This document shows positions 7,735-15,436 of a DNA stretch of 44,762 nucleotides, in pieces (positions within the stretch are counted from its first letter, which is position 1; every line of letters starts with the position of its first letter). Position numbers and translations under genes: made by a program. Source of the stretch: Acidihalobacter sp. (GTDB lineage: Bacteria > Pseudomonadota > Gammaproteobacteria > DSM-5130 > Acidihalobacteraceae); contig JALUXU010000051.1 in NCBI GenBank assembly GCA_027013225.1, positions 1-44,762 on the forward strand, read 5' to 3'. Below the pieces are notes generated by a model. It saw nothing but the letters and a program-made list of their open reading frames with translations, made no database searches and was not told the DNA's origin.

Positions 7735-8133
7735 ATGGAACGACATGCTTTTGCGGACTATTTACGAAGCTTTGATTACGAAGAACGCTTGGCGATGAAA
7801 ATCCAACTCCCCGAGATGTTCGATTTGTATGCCGAAGGCAAGGCTGAGCTGGTAGATATCCGCTTTCGAGAGGAATATGCCGCCTGGAACTTGGGTTTTG
7901 GGTTGCACATCCCCCTGAACGAACTGCCGGATCGGCTCGAAGAACTGGATCGCAGCAAGATCATCGTCACTATGTGCCCGCATTACGACCGGGCTGAAAT
8001 AGCCCGTCTTTATCTCATACTTCAAGGCTTTGAATCTCGTTATTTGACCGATGGGATGCTAGGCATCGCCAACGCTTTGCGTGGCGACAGAGCCCGGGAT
8101 TACATGAACCGGATAGGAGATCGCAGAAAATGA
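7735..8133 (+). CDS. Rhodanese-domain protein 1
   Basis: 132 residues, a single rhodanese domain, a fold that carries sulfane sulfur as a cysteine persulfide. The LVDIRFREEYAAWNLG strand-helix and the active-site Cys in TMCPHYDR are visible. The loop CPHYDR is not the common CRxGxR, suggesting a specialised subtype. An N-terminal helix of ~25 residues precedes the domain. Start at 7735 is 7 bases after AAAGGAG; a TTG directly before is in frame but less likely. First of three genes joined by ATGA overlaps with a second rhodanese and a TauE permease. Confidence 0.82.
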   Translation: MERHAFADYLRSFDYEERLAMKIQLPEMFDLYAEGKAELVDIRFREEYAAWNLGFGLHIPLNELPDRLEELDRSKIIVTMCPHYDRAEIARLYLILQGFESRYLTDGMLGIANALRGDRARDYMNRIGDRRK

Positions 8134-8513
8134 ATGCTGTTGAGATTGATGAACTGGCAAGAAAGGCGGCCCCCGCTGCCATGGGTGAAGTGCGTATCGG
8201 ACTGGATGAGTTCATCCAGGCATATAACGAAGGCAAATGTGAGCTCATCGACATACGCATGCCGGAGGAAACGGCTATCTGGCAATTCAATTTGGGTCTG
8301 CGTATTCCTTCTAATGAGCTTCCTGAACGTCTCGACGAGCTACCAAGAGAAAAATTGCTGGTGATTGCCTGCCCAATGTCGGACCGTTCAAATATGGTTC
8401 GCAGCTATTTGGCCGCCAAAGGATTCCAGGCTAAATATCTGTCCGGAGGGCTTCTGGGCTTGGCCGATCGGCTTAAGGGCGGTGCTGCCAAGAGCTTGAA
8501 GCTTCGGCAATGA
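8130..8513 (+). CDS. Rhodanese-domain protein 2 (paralogue of the preceding gene)
   Basis: 127 residues, clearly related to the preceding protein: LIDIRMPEETAIWQFNLGLRIP against LVDIRFREEYAAWNLGFGLHIP, the NELPxRLxEL helix, and an active-site loop ACPMSDRSN against MCPHYDRAE. The order suggests tandem duplication. The cysteine is kept in both, so both can in principle form persulfides. Its ATG overlaps the previous stop (ATGA), indicating translational coupling. No signal peptide, so cytoplasmic. Confidence 0.82.
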   Translation: MNAVEIDELARKAAPAAMGEVRIGLDEFIQAYNEGKCELIDIRMPEETAIWQFNLGLRIPSNELPERLDELPREKLLVIACPMSDRSNMVRSYLAAKGFQAKYLSGGLLGLADRLKGGAAKSLKLRQ

Positions 8514-9256
8514 GCGATATATTGATCAGGGACGGGATCTATTTTCTCATCACTTTCGTCCTTTCCACCGTATTCGCCATGGGAGGAGTGGGTTCAGCCA
8601 TCGCGCTGGTACCCACTCTCTCTATGCTTGGAGTGCCATTCAACTTGGCAAAAAGCATTGGCTTGTTTGTCAATTCCGCCTCGACTATCACCGCCTCGGT
8701 GATGAACCTGCGTCGAGGTGTGCTGGATATACGCTTCGCTCTCCCACTGGTGATCGCCGTGGTTATGGCCACGCCGGCAGGCGCTTGGCTTAGCCGTTAT
8801 GTGCCGGAACACGATGTAAAATGGGTATTGGCGGTTTTTATGCTGATTAGCGCGGGCTTATTGCTGTTTTCAAAGCGTGAAGCCAAGGTGGCCTACGATC
8901 GAGCCTGGGTGATGATTGTTCTCGGCGGCGGCGTCGGTCTTGTTTCCGGCCTTATCGGCGTAGGGGGCGGCGCACCCATTCTGGCAGTGCTCGTTCTGCT
9001 TGGCTTCGATGCGAAAAAAGCGGCCTACGCAGTTACCTTTGTGATTCCCTTCTCTACGCTCAGCGGCTTTTTCACTTACCTCCATTTCGTCCACATGGAT
9101 TGGATTTTGCTCGGGGTGGTCGGCTTTGGGGCCATGCTCGGAGGCTATCTTGGCGGGCGCATCATGCATTATTCCTTAAAGCCTGCCCAAATCAAAAAGC
9201 TGATCGCCATCCTGTTGCTTGGACTGGCAGGAAAAATGATCTGGAGCCTGGTATAG
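8510..9256 (+). CDS. TauE/SafE-family sulfite/sulfonate exporter
   Basis: 248 residues with seven to eight hydrophobic helices and the two internally repeated glycine-rich motifs of the family: GGVGSAIALVPTL near residue 26 and GLIGVGGGAPILAVL near residue 147. Family members move sulfite, sulfoacetate or related anions across the inner membrane. Translationally coupled to the two rhodaneses by an ATGA overlap, so export of sulfite or another product of sulfur transfer is the likely job. Ends with TAG. Confidence 0.85.
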   Translation: MSDILIRDGIYFLITFVLSTVFAMGGVGSAIALVPTLSMLGVPFNLAKSIGLFVNSASTITASVMNLRRGVLDIRFALPLVIAVVMATPAGAWLSRYVPEHDVKWVLAVFMLISAGLLLFSKREAKVAYDRAWVMIVLGGGVGLVSGLIGVGGGAPILAVLVLLGFDAKKAAYAVTFVIPFSTLSGFFTYLHFVHMDWILLGVVGFGAMLGGYLGGRIMHYSLKPAQIKKLIAILLLGLAGKMIWSLV

Positions 9257-9291
9257 CCTTTTAAGCGCATGTTTTTCATTTCAACAGACCG

Positions 9292-9321
9292 TTAATCGGC
9301 GCACACCAGATCGGCTACAAT
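9292..9321 (+). promoter_or_regulatory. Possible promoter of ygfZ
   Basis: TTAATC (9292-9297), 18-base spacer, TACAAT (9316-9321), 70 bases before the ygfZ start. The -10 is good, the -35 weak. Confidence 0.4.
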
Positions 9322-9391
9322 AGCGCGTAAAACAAACGCACGCCATTTTGACCATCGCAGCGGGGCCGACAACACCCCCAAGGGAGGCAAC

Positions 9392-10447
9392 ATGAGACCT
9401 GACTGGAAAAGTTTTCTCGGCGATAACGGAGCGGAATTCGATGATGAACGGGTGATCAGTTTTGGCAATCCGGAACGCGAGCGGCGCATCACCACCACCA
9501 GCGATGTTTTTTGTGATTTATCCCACTTTGGCCTGATCGCCGCTCATGGCGAAGACGCAGAAACCTTTCTTCAAGGGCAGTTCAGTAATGACGTGCGCAA
9601 AGTCGGCGAAGCGCATAGCCAGCTCAGCAGTTACTGCACGCCCAAAGGGCGGATGCTGGCCAATTTCCGCCTCTTCAGGCGCACCGACACCTATTTCATG
9701 CGTCTTCCGCAATCGCTGATAGAAACCATGCTCAAGCGCCTGAATATGTATGTGCTGCGTGCCAAAGTCACTCTCGAAAACGCCGATGACGCCTTAGTGC
9801 GCATGGGCTACGCCGGACCCAATGCCGCAAACGAACTTGCCGAGGCTCTGGGCTCTTCCATTCCGGAAAATCCGAACGAGGCGCTCTCCTTGGCTCAACT
9901 GAGCATATTGCGCGTTCCCGGCATCCACCCCCGCTTTGAGATCTACGGGGAACTCGAAGCGCTGCAGGCGCTGTGGGAAAAGCTCAACGTGCGCGGCGCG
10001 CCCGTGGGCGCCGATTGTTGGGGGCTGCTGGATGTATTGGCGGGCATCCCCAACATCCATCCGCAAACGAGCGAGGCGTTCGTGCCACAAATGGCCAATA
10101 TGGACCTTCTCGGTGGCATCAGCTTCGAGAAGGGCTGCTACCCCGGCCAGGAGATCGTCGCGCGCACCCGTTATCTGGGCACGCTTAAACGCCGGATGTA
10201 CCTGTTCCATGTAGATACCGAGGCTGTCTCTCCTGGTCAGGAAATCTTCGATGCCGCCCATGCGGATGCGGGCCGCGTCGGGATCGTCGTCGAGGGATAC
10301 CCTTATCCCAACGGCGGAATCGAGGGATTGGCCGTGTTACAGATCAAAAGCGTCGAGGATCCGGCATCCAAATTGCGTTTGGCCTCCCCCACGGGACCGC
10401 GCCTCTCCGTCCGGCCACCGCCCTACCCCATAGAGGAAACCACCTGA
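9392..10447 (+). CDS. ygfZ: YgfZ/GcvT-domain protein (folate-binding, Fe-S repair, tRNA modification)
   Basis: 351 residues. YgfZ is a tetrahydrofolate-binding protein that supports MiaB-type radical Fe-S enzymes. The diagnostic K-G-C-Y-x-G-Q-E motif is present as KGCYPGQEIVARTRYLG (about residue 246), and the N-terminal half has FLQGQFSNDV and YCTPKGRMLANF, typical of the aminomethyltransferase fold. The start has GGGAGG nearby. Convergent with lysS (8 bases between the stops), so it is likely a single-gene unit. Confidence 0.88.
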   Translation: MRPDWKSFLGDNGAEFDDERVISFGNPERERRITTTSDVFCDLSHFGLIAAHGEDAETFLQGQFSNDVRKVGEAHSQLSSYCTPKGRMLANFRLFRRTDTYFMRLPQSLIETMLKRLNMYVLRAKVTLENADDALVRMGYAGPNAANELAEALGSSIPENPNEALSLAQLSILRVPGIHPRFEIYGELEALQALWEKLNVRGAPVGADCWGLLDVLAGIPNIHPQTSEAFVPQMANMDLLGGISFEKGCYPGQEIVARTRYLGTLKRRMYLFHVDTEAVSPGQEIFDAAHADAGRVGIVVEGYPYPNGGIEGLAVLQIKSVEDPASKLRLASPTGPRLSVRPPPYPIEETT

Positions 10448-10455
10448 GGGCAACT

Positions 10456-11946
10456 TCACTCCGGCCGCATGTGCGGAAACAACAGCACGTCGCGAATCGA
10501 GGGCGCGTCCGTAAATAACATCACCAGCCGGTCGATGCCAATCCCCTCGCCCGCCGTCGGCGGCATCCCATATTCCAGCGCACGCACATAGTCGGCGTCG
10601 AAATGCATGGCCTCCTCGTCGCCGGCCTCTTTTTCTTCCACCTGCCGGCGAAAGCGCTCCGCCTGGTCTTCATAGTCGTTCAACTCGGAAAAACCATTGG
10701 CCAGCTCTCTGCCAGCGACAAAGAATTCAAAGCGGTCGGTGACTTGCGGATTTTTCGAGTTGCGGCGTGCCAGCGGAGATACTTCTGTGGGGTACTCGGT
10801 AATGAAGGTCGGCTCCATCAACCGCGGCTCCACTGTTTTTTCGAAAATCTCCGTCAAGATCTTGCCGGGGCCATACGCCAGTTTCAATTCGATGCCTAGA
10901 GCAGCAGCAAATGCACGAAGCTTTTCGGTATCTGCGACTTGCTCAAGGGTAAGCTGAGGATTGAAGCGCAATACCGCTTCTTGCAGGGTGAAGCGCGCGA
11001 ATGGCTTGGACAAGTCATATTCCTCCCCCTGATAACTCAGAAGCAGCGTACCCATCACCTCCCTGGCCACCTGACGTAAAAGCTGTTCCGTGAAATCGAT
11101 CAGGTCCTCGTAAGTAGCGTAGGCCTGATAAAACTCCAGCATGGTGAATTCGGGATTGTGCCGTGTGGAGACGCCTTCGTTGCGAAAGTTGCGATTGATT
11201 TCGAATACCCGCTCGAACCCACCCACGACCAGACGTTTTAGATAGAGTTCCGGCGCTATGCGCAAATAGAGCGGCATATCCAGTGCGTTGTGATGGGTGA
11301 CGAAGGGGCGTGCCGTCGCGCCGCCGGGAATGGGTTGCATCATCGGCGTCTCCACCTCGAGGAATCCATGCTCGATCATGAAGCCGCGGATAGCCTGCAC
11401 AATGCGCGAACGCATGCAAAATACCTCGCGTGCGGCCTCGTTCATGATCAGATCGACATAGCGCTGGCGATAACGCAATTCCTGATCGGTCAGACCATGA
11501 AATTTTTCCGGCAAGGGGCGCAGCGCCTTGGTCAACAGACGAACGGCATCTACGCGCACGCTCAACTCGCCGGTTTTCGTTTTTATCAGCGTGCCTTCCG
11601 CGCCGATGATATCGCCGATATCCCATCCCTTGAACGCCTGATAGGCATCACCCAGCAAATCGCGTTGCAGATACAGCTGAATCCTTCCGCTCATATCCTG
11701 CAGCTGCGCGAAACTAGCCTTGCCCATTACCCGCTTGAGCATCATCCGGCCGGCAACGCGAACCCGTTTCCCTTCCGCAGCCAACCAGTCGGCATCCTTG
11801 TCGTCAAACGCTGCATGCAGTTCGCCGGCCAGCGCATCACGGCGAAAATCGTTGGGAAAAGCTTCCCCGGTCTCCCGCAATCGGGCAAGTTTCTCCCTGC
11901 GCTGAGCGATCAGTTTGTTTTCATCGGGGGAGGTGGATGTATCCAT
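10456..11946 (-). CDS. lysS: Lysyl-tRNA synthetase, class II
   Basis: 496 residues, normal for LysS. An N-terminal OB-fold anticodon domain (about residues 60-150; [22 protein letters not shown]) is followed by the class II catalytic core with motif 2 ([20 protein letters not shown]) and motif 3 ([11 protein letters not shown]). The frame extends 99 codons upstream into prfB, but the ATG at 11946 has AGGAAA eight bases before it and starts at the expected length. It lies 17 bases after prfB, the same order as in E. coli, so the two are cotranscribed. Confidence 0.96.
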   Translation of the reverse strand: MDTSTSPDENKLIAQRREKLARLRETGEAFPNDFRRDALAGELHAAFDDKDADWLAAEGKRVRVAGRMMLKRVMGKASFAQLQDMSGRIQLYLQRDLLGDAYQAFKGWDIGDIIGAEGTLIKTKTGELSVRVDAVRLLTKALRPLPEKFHGLTDQELRYRQRYVDLIMNEAAREVFCMRSRIVQAIRGFMIEHGFLEVETPMMQPIPGGATARPFVTHHNALDMPLYLRIAPELYLKRLVVGGFERVFEINRNFRNEGVSTRHNPEFTMLEFYQAYATYEDLIDFTEQLLRQVAREVMGTLLLSYQGEEYDLSKPFARFTLQEAVLRFNPQLTLEQVADTEKLRAFAAALGIELKLAYGPGKILTEIFEKTVEPRLMEPTFITEYPTEVSPLARRNSKNPQVTDRFEFFVAGRELANGFSELNDYEDQAERFRRQVEEKEAGDEEAMHFDADYVRALEYGMPPTAGEGIGIDRLVMLFTDAPSIRDVLLFPHMRPE

Positions 11947-11963
11947 CTGCTTTTTCCTGTGAG

Positions 11964-13059
11964 TCAGAGCCCGCTCTTGAGCGCGGCTTCGATGAATGGA
12001 TCGATATTGCCATCGAGGACGGACTGGGTATTGCCGATCTCGACGCCGGTACGCAAGTCTTTGATGCGCGACTGGTCGAGCACATAGGAACGAATCTGAC
12101 TCCCCCAACCGATATCTGACTTGGATTCCTCCAGCGCCTGTTGTTCGGCACTGCGTTTTTGCAGCTCCAACTCGTACAGCTTGGCTTTGAGCTGCTTCAT
12201 CGCCGTGGCACGATTCTTGTGCTGGGAACGGTCGTTCTGGCACTGGGTCACGATGCCCGTTGGCAAATGCGTGATGCGCACCGCCGATTCGGTGCGGTTG
12301 ACGTGCTGGCCGCCGGCGCCACTGGCCCGATAGACGTCGATGCGCAAGTCGGCAGGGTTGATGTCAATATCGATGTCATCGTCGATTTCAGGCGCCACGA
12401 ACACCGCCGCGAAGGAAGTGTGCCGCCGATTACCCGAATCGAAAGGCGACTTGCGCACCAAACGATGGACGCCGGTTTCCGTACGCAGCCAGCCAAACGC
12501 GTACTCGCCCTCGAAGCGCACCGTGGCGCTCTTGATGCCCGCCACTTCGCCCTCGGATACTTCGATCAATTCGGTCTTGAATCCGCGCCTCTCACCCCAG
12601 CGCAAATACATGCGCAACAGCATTTCGGCCCAATCCTGGGCTTCAGTCCCGCCCGAACCGGCCTGAATGTCGAGGAAGGCGTTACTGGCATCCATTTCCC
12701 CCGAAAACATGCGCCTAAACTCCAGCTTGCCCACTTCAGCGGCATAGCGCTCGAGATCGTTTTCGACGGCCGTTACCGTGTCTTCGTCCTCTTCCGCTTC
12801 GGCTAGCTCCAGCAATTCACGGGCATCCGTCAAACCGCTGCTCAAGCGGTCATAGACATCGACCACCGCCTCCAGTTGGGCGCGCTCTTTCCCAAGCGCC
12901 TGAGCACGCTCGGGGTCATTCCATACATCGGGAAGTTCAAGCTCCCGCCTAACCTCTTCTAGCCGTTCGCGTTTGGTTTCGAGGTCAAAGATACCCCCTC
13001 AGCGCTTCGAGGCGCTGCGAAAGATCCTGAATTTGGTGATACAAGGGATTCAATTCCAT
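11964..13059 (-). CDS. prfB: Peptide chain release factor 2, with programmed +1 frameshift
   Basis: RF2 ends translation at UGA and UAA. The gene is read as 13059-12988 (24 codons), then after CTT the ribosome skips one base (T at 12987) and continues 12986-11964, giving 364 residues. Without the shift it stops at TGA 12985-12987. The SPF stop-recognition tripeptide is visible ([15 protein letters not shown]), as is the catalytic GGQ ([17 protein letters not shown]). The ATG at 13059 has AGGAAG 11 bases upstream. Annotation pipelines that ignore the shift would start it falsely at 12866. First gene of the prfB-lysS operon. Confidence 0.95.
12984..12999 (-). promoter_or_regulatory. prfB programmed frameshift site
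   Basis: Minus-strand AGGGGGTATCTTTGAC: an internal Shine-Dalgarno (AGGGGG) three bases before the slippery CTT, then in-frame TGA C. It is the classic E. coli arrangement and autoregulates RF2: low RF2 means more frameshifting. Confidence 0.95.
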
Positions 13060-13161
13060 GGGATACTTGCTTCCTGGATGTAAAGTCCGGCCACACCCAC
13101 GCAAAGGGGCTCACCGCAAAAACCGAAATTTTAGCACGCAGCGATCCTTTATTCAGTCAGA

Positions 13162-13236
13162 TTTGCCGTTTAGACAGGACCGCGTCATCTAACCGTGGCG
13201 AATTTAGATGACAGGGCCCTGGCCGTTTAGATGACG
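13162..13236. repeat. Cluster of short TTTAGATGAC repeats, mobile-element end remnants
   Basis: Within 75 bases the motif occurs about four times: GCCGTTTAGA (13164), inverted GTCATCTAAC (13184), GAATTTAGATGAC (13200) and GCCGTTTAGATGAC (13222). The segment 13198-13221 recurs exactly in inverted orientation at 26200-26223. The last copy supplies the final codons and TAA of the hemerythrin gene. I infer insertion-sequence or MITE end remnants; no transposase is present. Confidence 0.55.
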
Positions 13237-13769
13237 TTATCGTGCACACCCCGTCGATTCGCCATCGCCCGTCCCATTTCGGACAGATCGTCGGCGCTCA
13301 GAATGCGGCGCGCCACAGAAAACAATTTTTCTTCCTCGAATCGAACGTGTTCACGCTCCAGGGTGATGAAAGTCCCGGCCTGGTCAAGCGGGCATGCATG
13401 CCCTTCATTGATGGCTTGAAGCTGTGGGCGCAAAGCATTCCATGCCTCGGCTTGGTAAACATGTTCGGCAGCGATGTGCCGCCGCCAGCCTTCCACCAGT
13501 CCTCGCTCGCCCGCGGCATCAAGGCGGCGCTGCATCCTTGGCAGCAGATCTTCTTCCTCGTCCTGATGATGTAAGGGCGCGGCGCGATCAAAGTAGTTCA
13601 AAATGCGCCCGGCCGCCGCTTGCGCTTGCGCATCAGCGCCTGCGACTTGAAGATGCTCTTGCAATCGCTCAAGCGTGTCGCAAAAGCCGATGATGCGGCG
13701 GTGACAGGCCAAAAGCAGATCCAGCGGGGAATCGAAGCCCGCTGAAACGGAAGGCATCAAGTTATTCAT
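13227..13769 (-). CDS. Hemerythrin-domain protein (HHE), cytoplasmic
   Basis: 180 residues. Diiron hemerythrins bind O2 or sense O2 and NO. Ligand-type motifs are seen in four helices: CHRRIIGFCDTLE (about 24), LHHQDEEEDLL (about 70), HIAAEH (about 100) and REHVRFEEEKLF (about 145). The ATG at 13769 overlaps the stop of the lipoyl-carrier gene (ATGA), so it is coupled to it; six extra residues would be added by an earlier ATG. The stop codon and last residues (NVI) lie inside a repeated GTCATCTAA motif, so the original C-terminus may have been replaced. It is the intact relative of the deleted copy at 6429-6662. Confidence 0.85.
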   Translation of the reverse strand: MNNLMPSVSAGFDSPLDLLLACHRRIIGFCDTLERLQEHLQVAGADAQAQAAAGRILNYFDRAAPLHHQDEEEDLLPRMQRRLDAAGERGLVEGWRRHIAAEHVYQAEAWNALRPQLQAINEGHACPLDQAGTFITLEREHVRFEEEKLFSVARRILSADDLSEMGRAMANRRGVHDNVI

Positions 13770-14212
13770 TCGGTACAGCGCATGCACTGAATGCCATAGC
13801 GGTCGATCCAGGCATGCAACGCCTTAATGGCTTCTTCGCCGGTATGCATGGAATCCAGCGCATGCTCCGGGTCGGTGGGAGCCAGCCGGGCGATCCACGC
13901 ATCATGATACGGATCAATGTTGAGCAGGTGCGGCGTTTCCAGCAAGGCTTCGTTACGCGCCACCACCTTGCCCTCGAAGGGCAAGGGCACGCCTCCAGCC
14001 CATTTGCCGCTTTCAAGGGTGGCCACTTGACGGCCAGCGGGAACAACCTTGCCCACCGGCTTGATGCGCACTCGCAAAATACGACCCGCAAAGGACTGCG
14101 CCGGATCGGTGATACCCATGGTGATGGTGCCATCGCCTTCGGGACAGGCCCATACATAGTCGAGATCGTAATACAGTTCTTCAGGCAGTTCGCATCCGTG
14201 ATATTGACTCAT
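13766..14212 (-). CDS. GcvH-like lipoyl carrier protein with C-terminal CxxC
   Basis: 148 residues of the glycine-cleavage H / lipoate-binding protein fold. The lipoylation hairpin is TLESGKWAGGVPLPFEG, with Lys at about 71 as the attachment site; N-terminal GCELPEELYYD and MGITDPAQ fit the lipoate-binding (LbpA) type found in sulfur oxidisers more than housekeeping GcvH, though the assignment is not proven. Residues after 125 form an extra tail ending CMRCTE, a CxxC not found in ordinary GcvH. No gcvT/gcvP lie near. It sits between two hemerythrin genes, both joined by ATGA overlaps, so it works with them rather than in glycine cleavage. Confidence 0.82.
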   Translation of the reverse strand: MSQYHGCELPEELYYDLDYVWACPEGDGTITMGITDPAQSFAGRILRVRIKPVGKVVPAGRQVATLESGKWAGGVPLPFEGKVVARNEALLETPHLLNIDPYHDAWIARLAPTDPEHALDSMHTGEEAIKALHAWIDRYGIQCMRCTE

Positions 14213-14688
14213 GCCCTGATCTCCTCGTTGTGCGCCTTACGCAGGGCGTCGGCCGCCGCCTCGGCCACATCTTTCAACGGCCCATCGCCCATAAACAGAG
14301 GAAATATATCGCCCTCCTCGGTGCGATGATGGTCGGCGATTACCCGCGCAAGTAATTCGATGGCCTCCTCGGCCTCTTCGGCTTCTCTGTCCTCAATCGC
14401 TGATATGACTTCTTCGGCATAAGCGGGAATCTCGACATGACGCTTGCGCAGAATCGACAGCGTGCGCTCCAGATCCTCGTCTCCGGACGCCAGTTCATCG
14501 ACCTTGGGATAGACCCATTGCTCTTCCACATCAATATGCGATTGCAACGCATGACGAAGGGCGCGGGCGCGTTCTAGCGCCTCTTCCCAGCTATCTTGAT
14601 CTACCAGCGTCTTCAGCTGCTTAATTTCCTCTTCGGTACGGCGGTGATCACCGATGAATGCCTCCTCAAGCGGATCATGATGACTCAT
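14209..14688 (-). CDS. Hemerythrin-domain protein (HHE), first gene of FNR-box operon
   Basis: 159 residues, acidic, all-helical, with two HxxxE(E) motifs, HIDVEEQWVYP (about residue 51) and HHRTEEGDIFP (about 119), plus DHRRTEEE at the N-terminus and KRHVEI in between, so a complete diiron site is likely. Only distantly similar to the second hemerythrin of the same operon. No signal peptide. An FNR box lies 63 bases upstream, and GGAG-rich sequence precedes the ATG. Confidence 0.86.
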   Translation of the reverse strand: MSHHDPLEEAFIGDHRRTEEEIKQLKTLVDQDSWEEALERARALRHALQSHIDVEEQWVYPKVDELASGDEDLERTLSILRKRHVEIPAYAEEVISAIEDREAEEAEEAIELLARVIADHHRTEEGDIFPLFMGDGPLKDVAEAAADALRKAHNEEIRA

Positions 14689-14750
14689 TGCCTATTCCTC
14701 CTTTTTGAGTCGTGGAGTACACAGCATATTAAACAAATAGCTTTTACGCC

Positions 14751-14764
14751 TTGATGCAGATCAA
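14751..14764. promoter_or_regulatory. Perfect FNR/Anr box between the divergent operons
   Basis: TTGATGCAGATCAA matches the FNR consensus TTGAT-N4-ATCAA at every fixed base. Its centre (14757.5) is 41.5 bases before a start predicted at about 14799 for the rightward operon, whose -10 is TATTAT (14787-14792): class II activator geometry. Leftward, a -10-like TATGCT (14728-14723) fits the same spacing. Anaerobic activation of both sides is inferred. Confidence 0.8.
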
Positions 14765-14786
14765 GGCATTGCCGCGCCAAACAGAT

Positions 14787-14792
14787 TATTAT
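14787..14792 (+). promoter_or_regulatory. -10 element of the thioredoxin-like operon
   Basis: TATTAT, placed as expected for an FNR-activated class II promoter with the box at 14751-14764. There is no good -35, as is usual for such promoters. Confidence 0.55.
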
Positions 14793-14816
14793 CATAGAAA
14801 CAAAGGAGGCTCCATG

Positions 14817-15074
14817 ATGAGTAAGAAAGTGCAACTTCTGGTTTCCGAGTGGTGTCCGACCTGTTCCCAGGCGGAACAGCTCTGGAAACAACTCGCGGCA
14901 CAAACGGGCGCCGAACTCGAAATCCTGGATGTGGCCAAGCGTCCCGGTCGAGATATCGTCGCCAAACTGATGATCCGGTCGGTGCCGGCGGCGGTCATAG
15001 ACGACAAACTGGCCTTTGTCGGCGTTCCCGATCCGGAAAAGGCGCGGGCGGCGATTGTCGGGGACGACGCATGA
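14817..15074 (+). CDS. Thioredoxin-like CPTC protein
   Basis: 85 residues, a minimal thioredoxin/glutaredoxin fold with the redox pair CPTC at about residues 13-16 (SEWCPTCSQAEQLW) and the cis-proline segment IRSVPAAVID. Such short proteins reduce or relay disulfides or persulfides of specific partners. Two ATGs (14814, 14817) follow AAAGGAGG; the second has the better 7-base spacing. First gene of the rightward FNR-box operon and overlapped by the DUF488 gene. Confidence 0.8.
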   Translation: MSKKVQLLVSEWCPTCSQAEQLWKQLAAQTGAELEILDVAKRPGRDIVAKLMIRSVPAAVIDDKLAFVGVPDPEKARAAIVGDDA

Positions 15075-15436
15075 GCCCAGGGCATCACCGCATCCGCATC
15101 AAGCGGATCTATGAAACACCCGCTCCTGATGACGGCCTGCGGATTCTGGTGGACCGGCTTTGGCCAAGGGGCTTGCGCAAGGAAAACGCGCGCATCGATC
15201 ACTGGCTGAAGGAGATCGCTCCTTCCGACGCTTTGCGGCGAGAATTCGGCCACGACGTTTCGAAATGGGCCATGTTTCAGCACCGTTACCGTGAAGAACT
15301 GGCGGCCAATCCGGCACTGGAAGAGCTTCGCGCGCTGGCCTCGCAAAACGATATCACTTTGCTGTACGCCGCGAAGGACGAGGCTCACAACCAAGCCGTG
15401 ATACTCAAACAGGTGCTAGAGGAAAACCTGAAGTGA
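15071..15436 (+). CDS. DUF488 family protein
   Basis: 121 residues, matching DUF488 from end to end: IRIKRIYETP, DGLRILVDRLWPRGLRKENARIDHWLKEIAPS, FGHD, WAMFQHRYREEL, and TLLYAAKDEAHNQAVIL. The function is unknown, and the small basic fold with conserved Arg, Trp and His suggests an enzyme or nucleic-acid binder. In many proteobacteria such genes sit near hemerythrin or globin genes. ATGA overlap with the thioredoxin-like gene and GTGA overlap with the next gene show one transcript. Confidence 0.85.
   Translation: MSPGHHRIRIKRIYETPAPDDGLRILVDRLWPRGLRKENARIDHWLKEIAPSDALRREFGHDVSKWAMFQHRYREELAANPALEELRALASQNDITLLYAAKDEAHNQAVILKQVLEENLK

Noticed and set aside
11947-12243. 99-codon upstream extension of lysS
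   Set aside because: It overlaps the end of prfB and does not look like LysS; the ATG at 11946 has a ribosome site.
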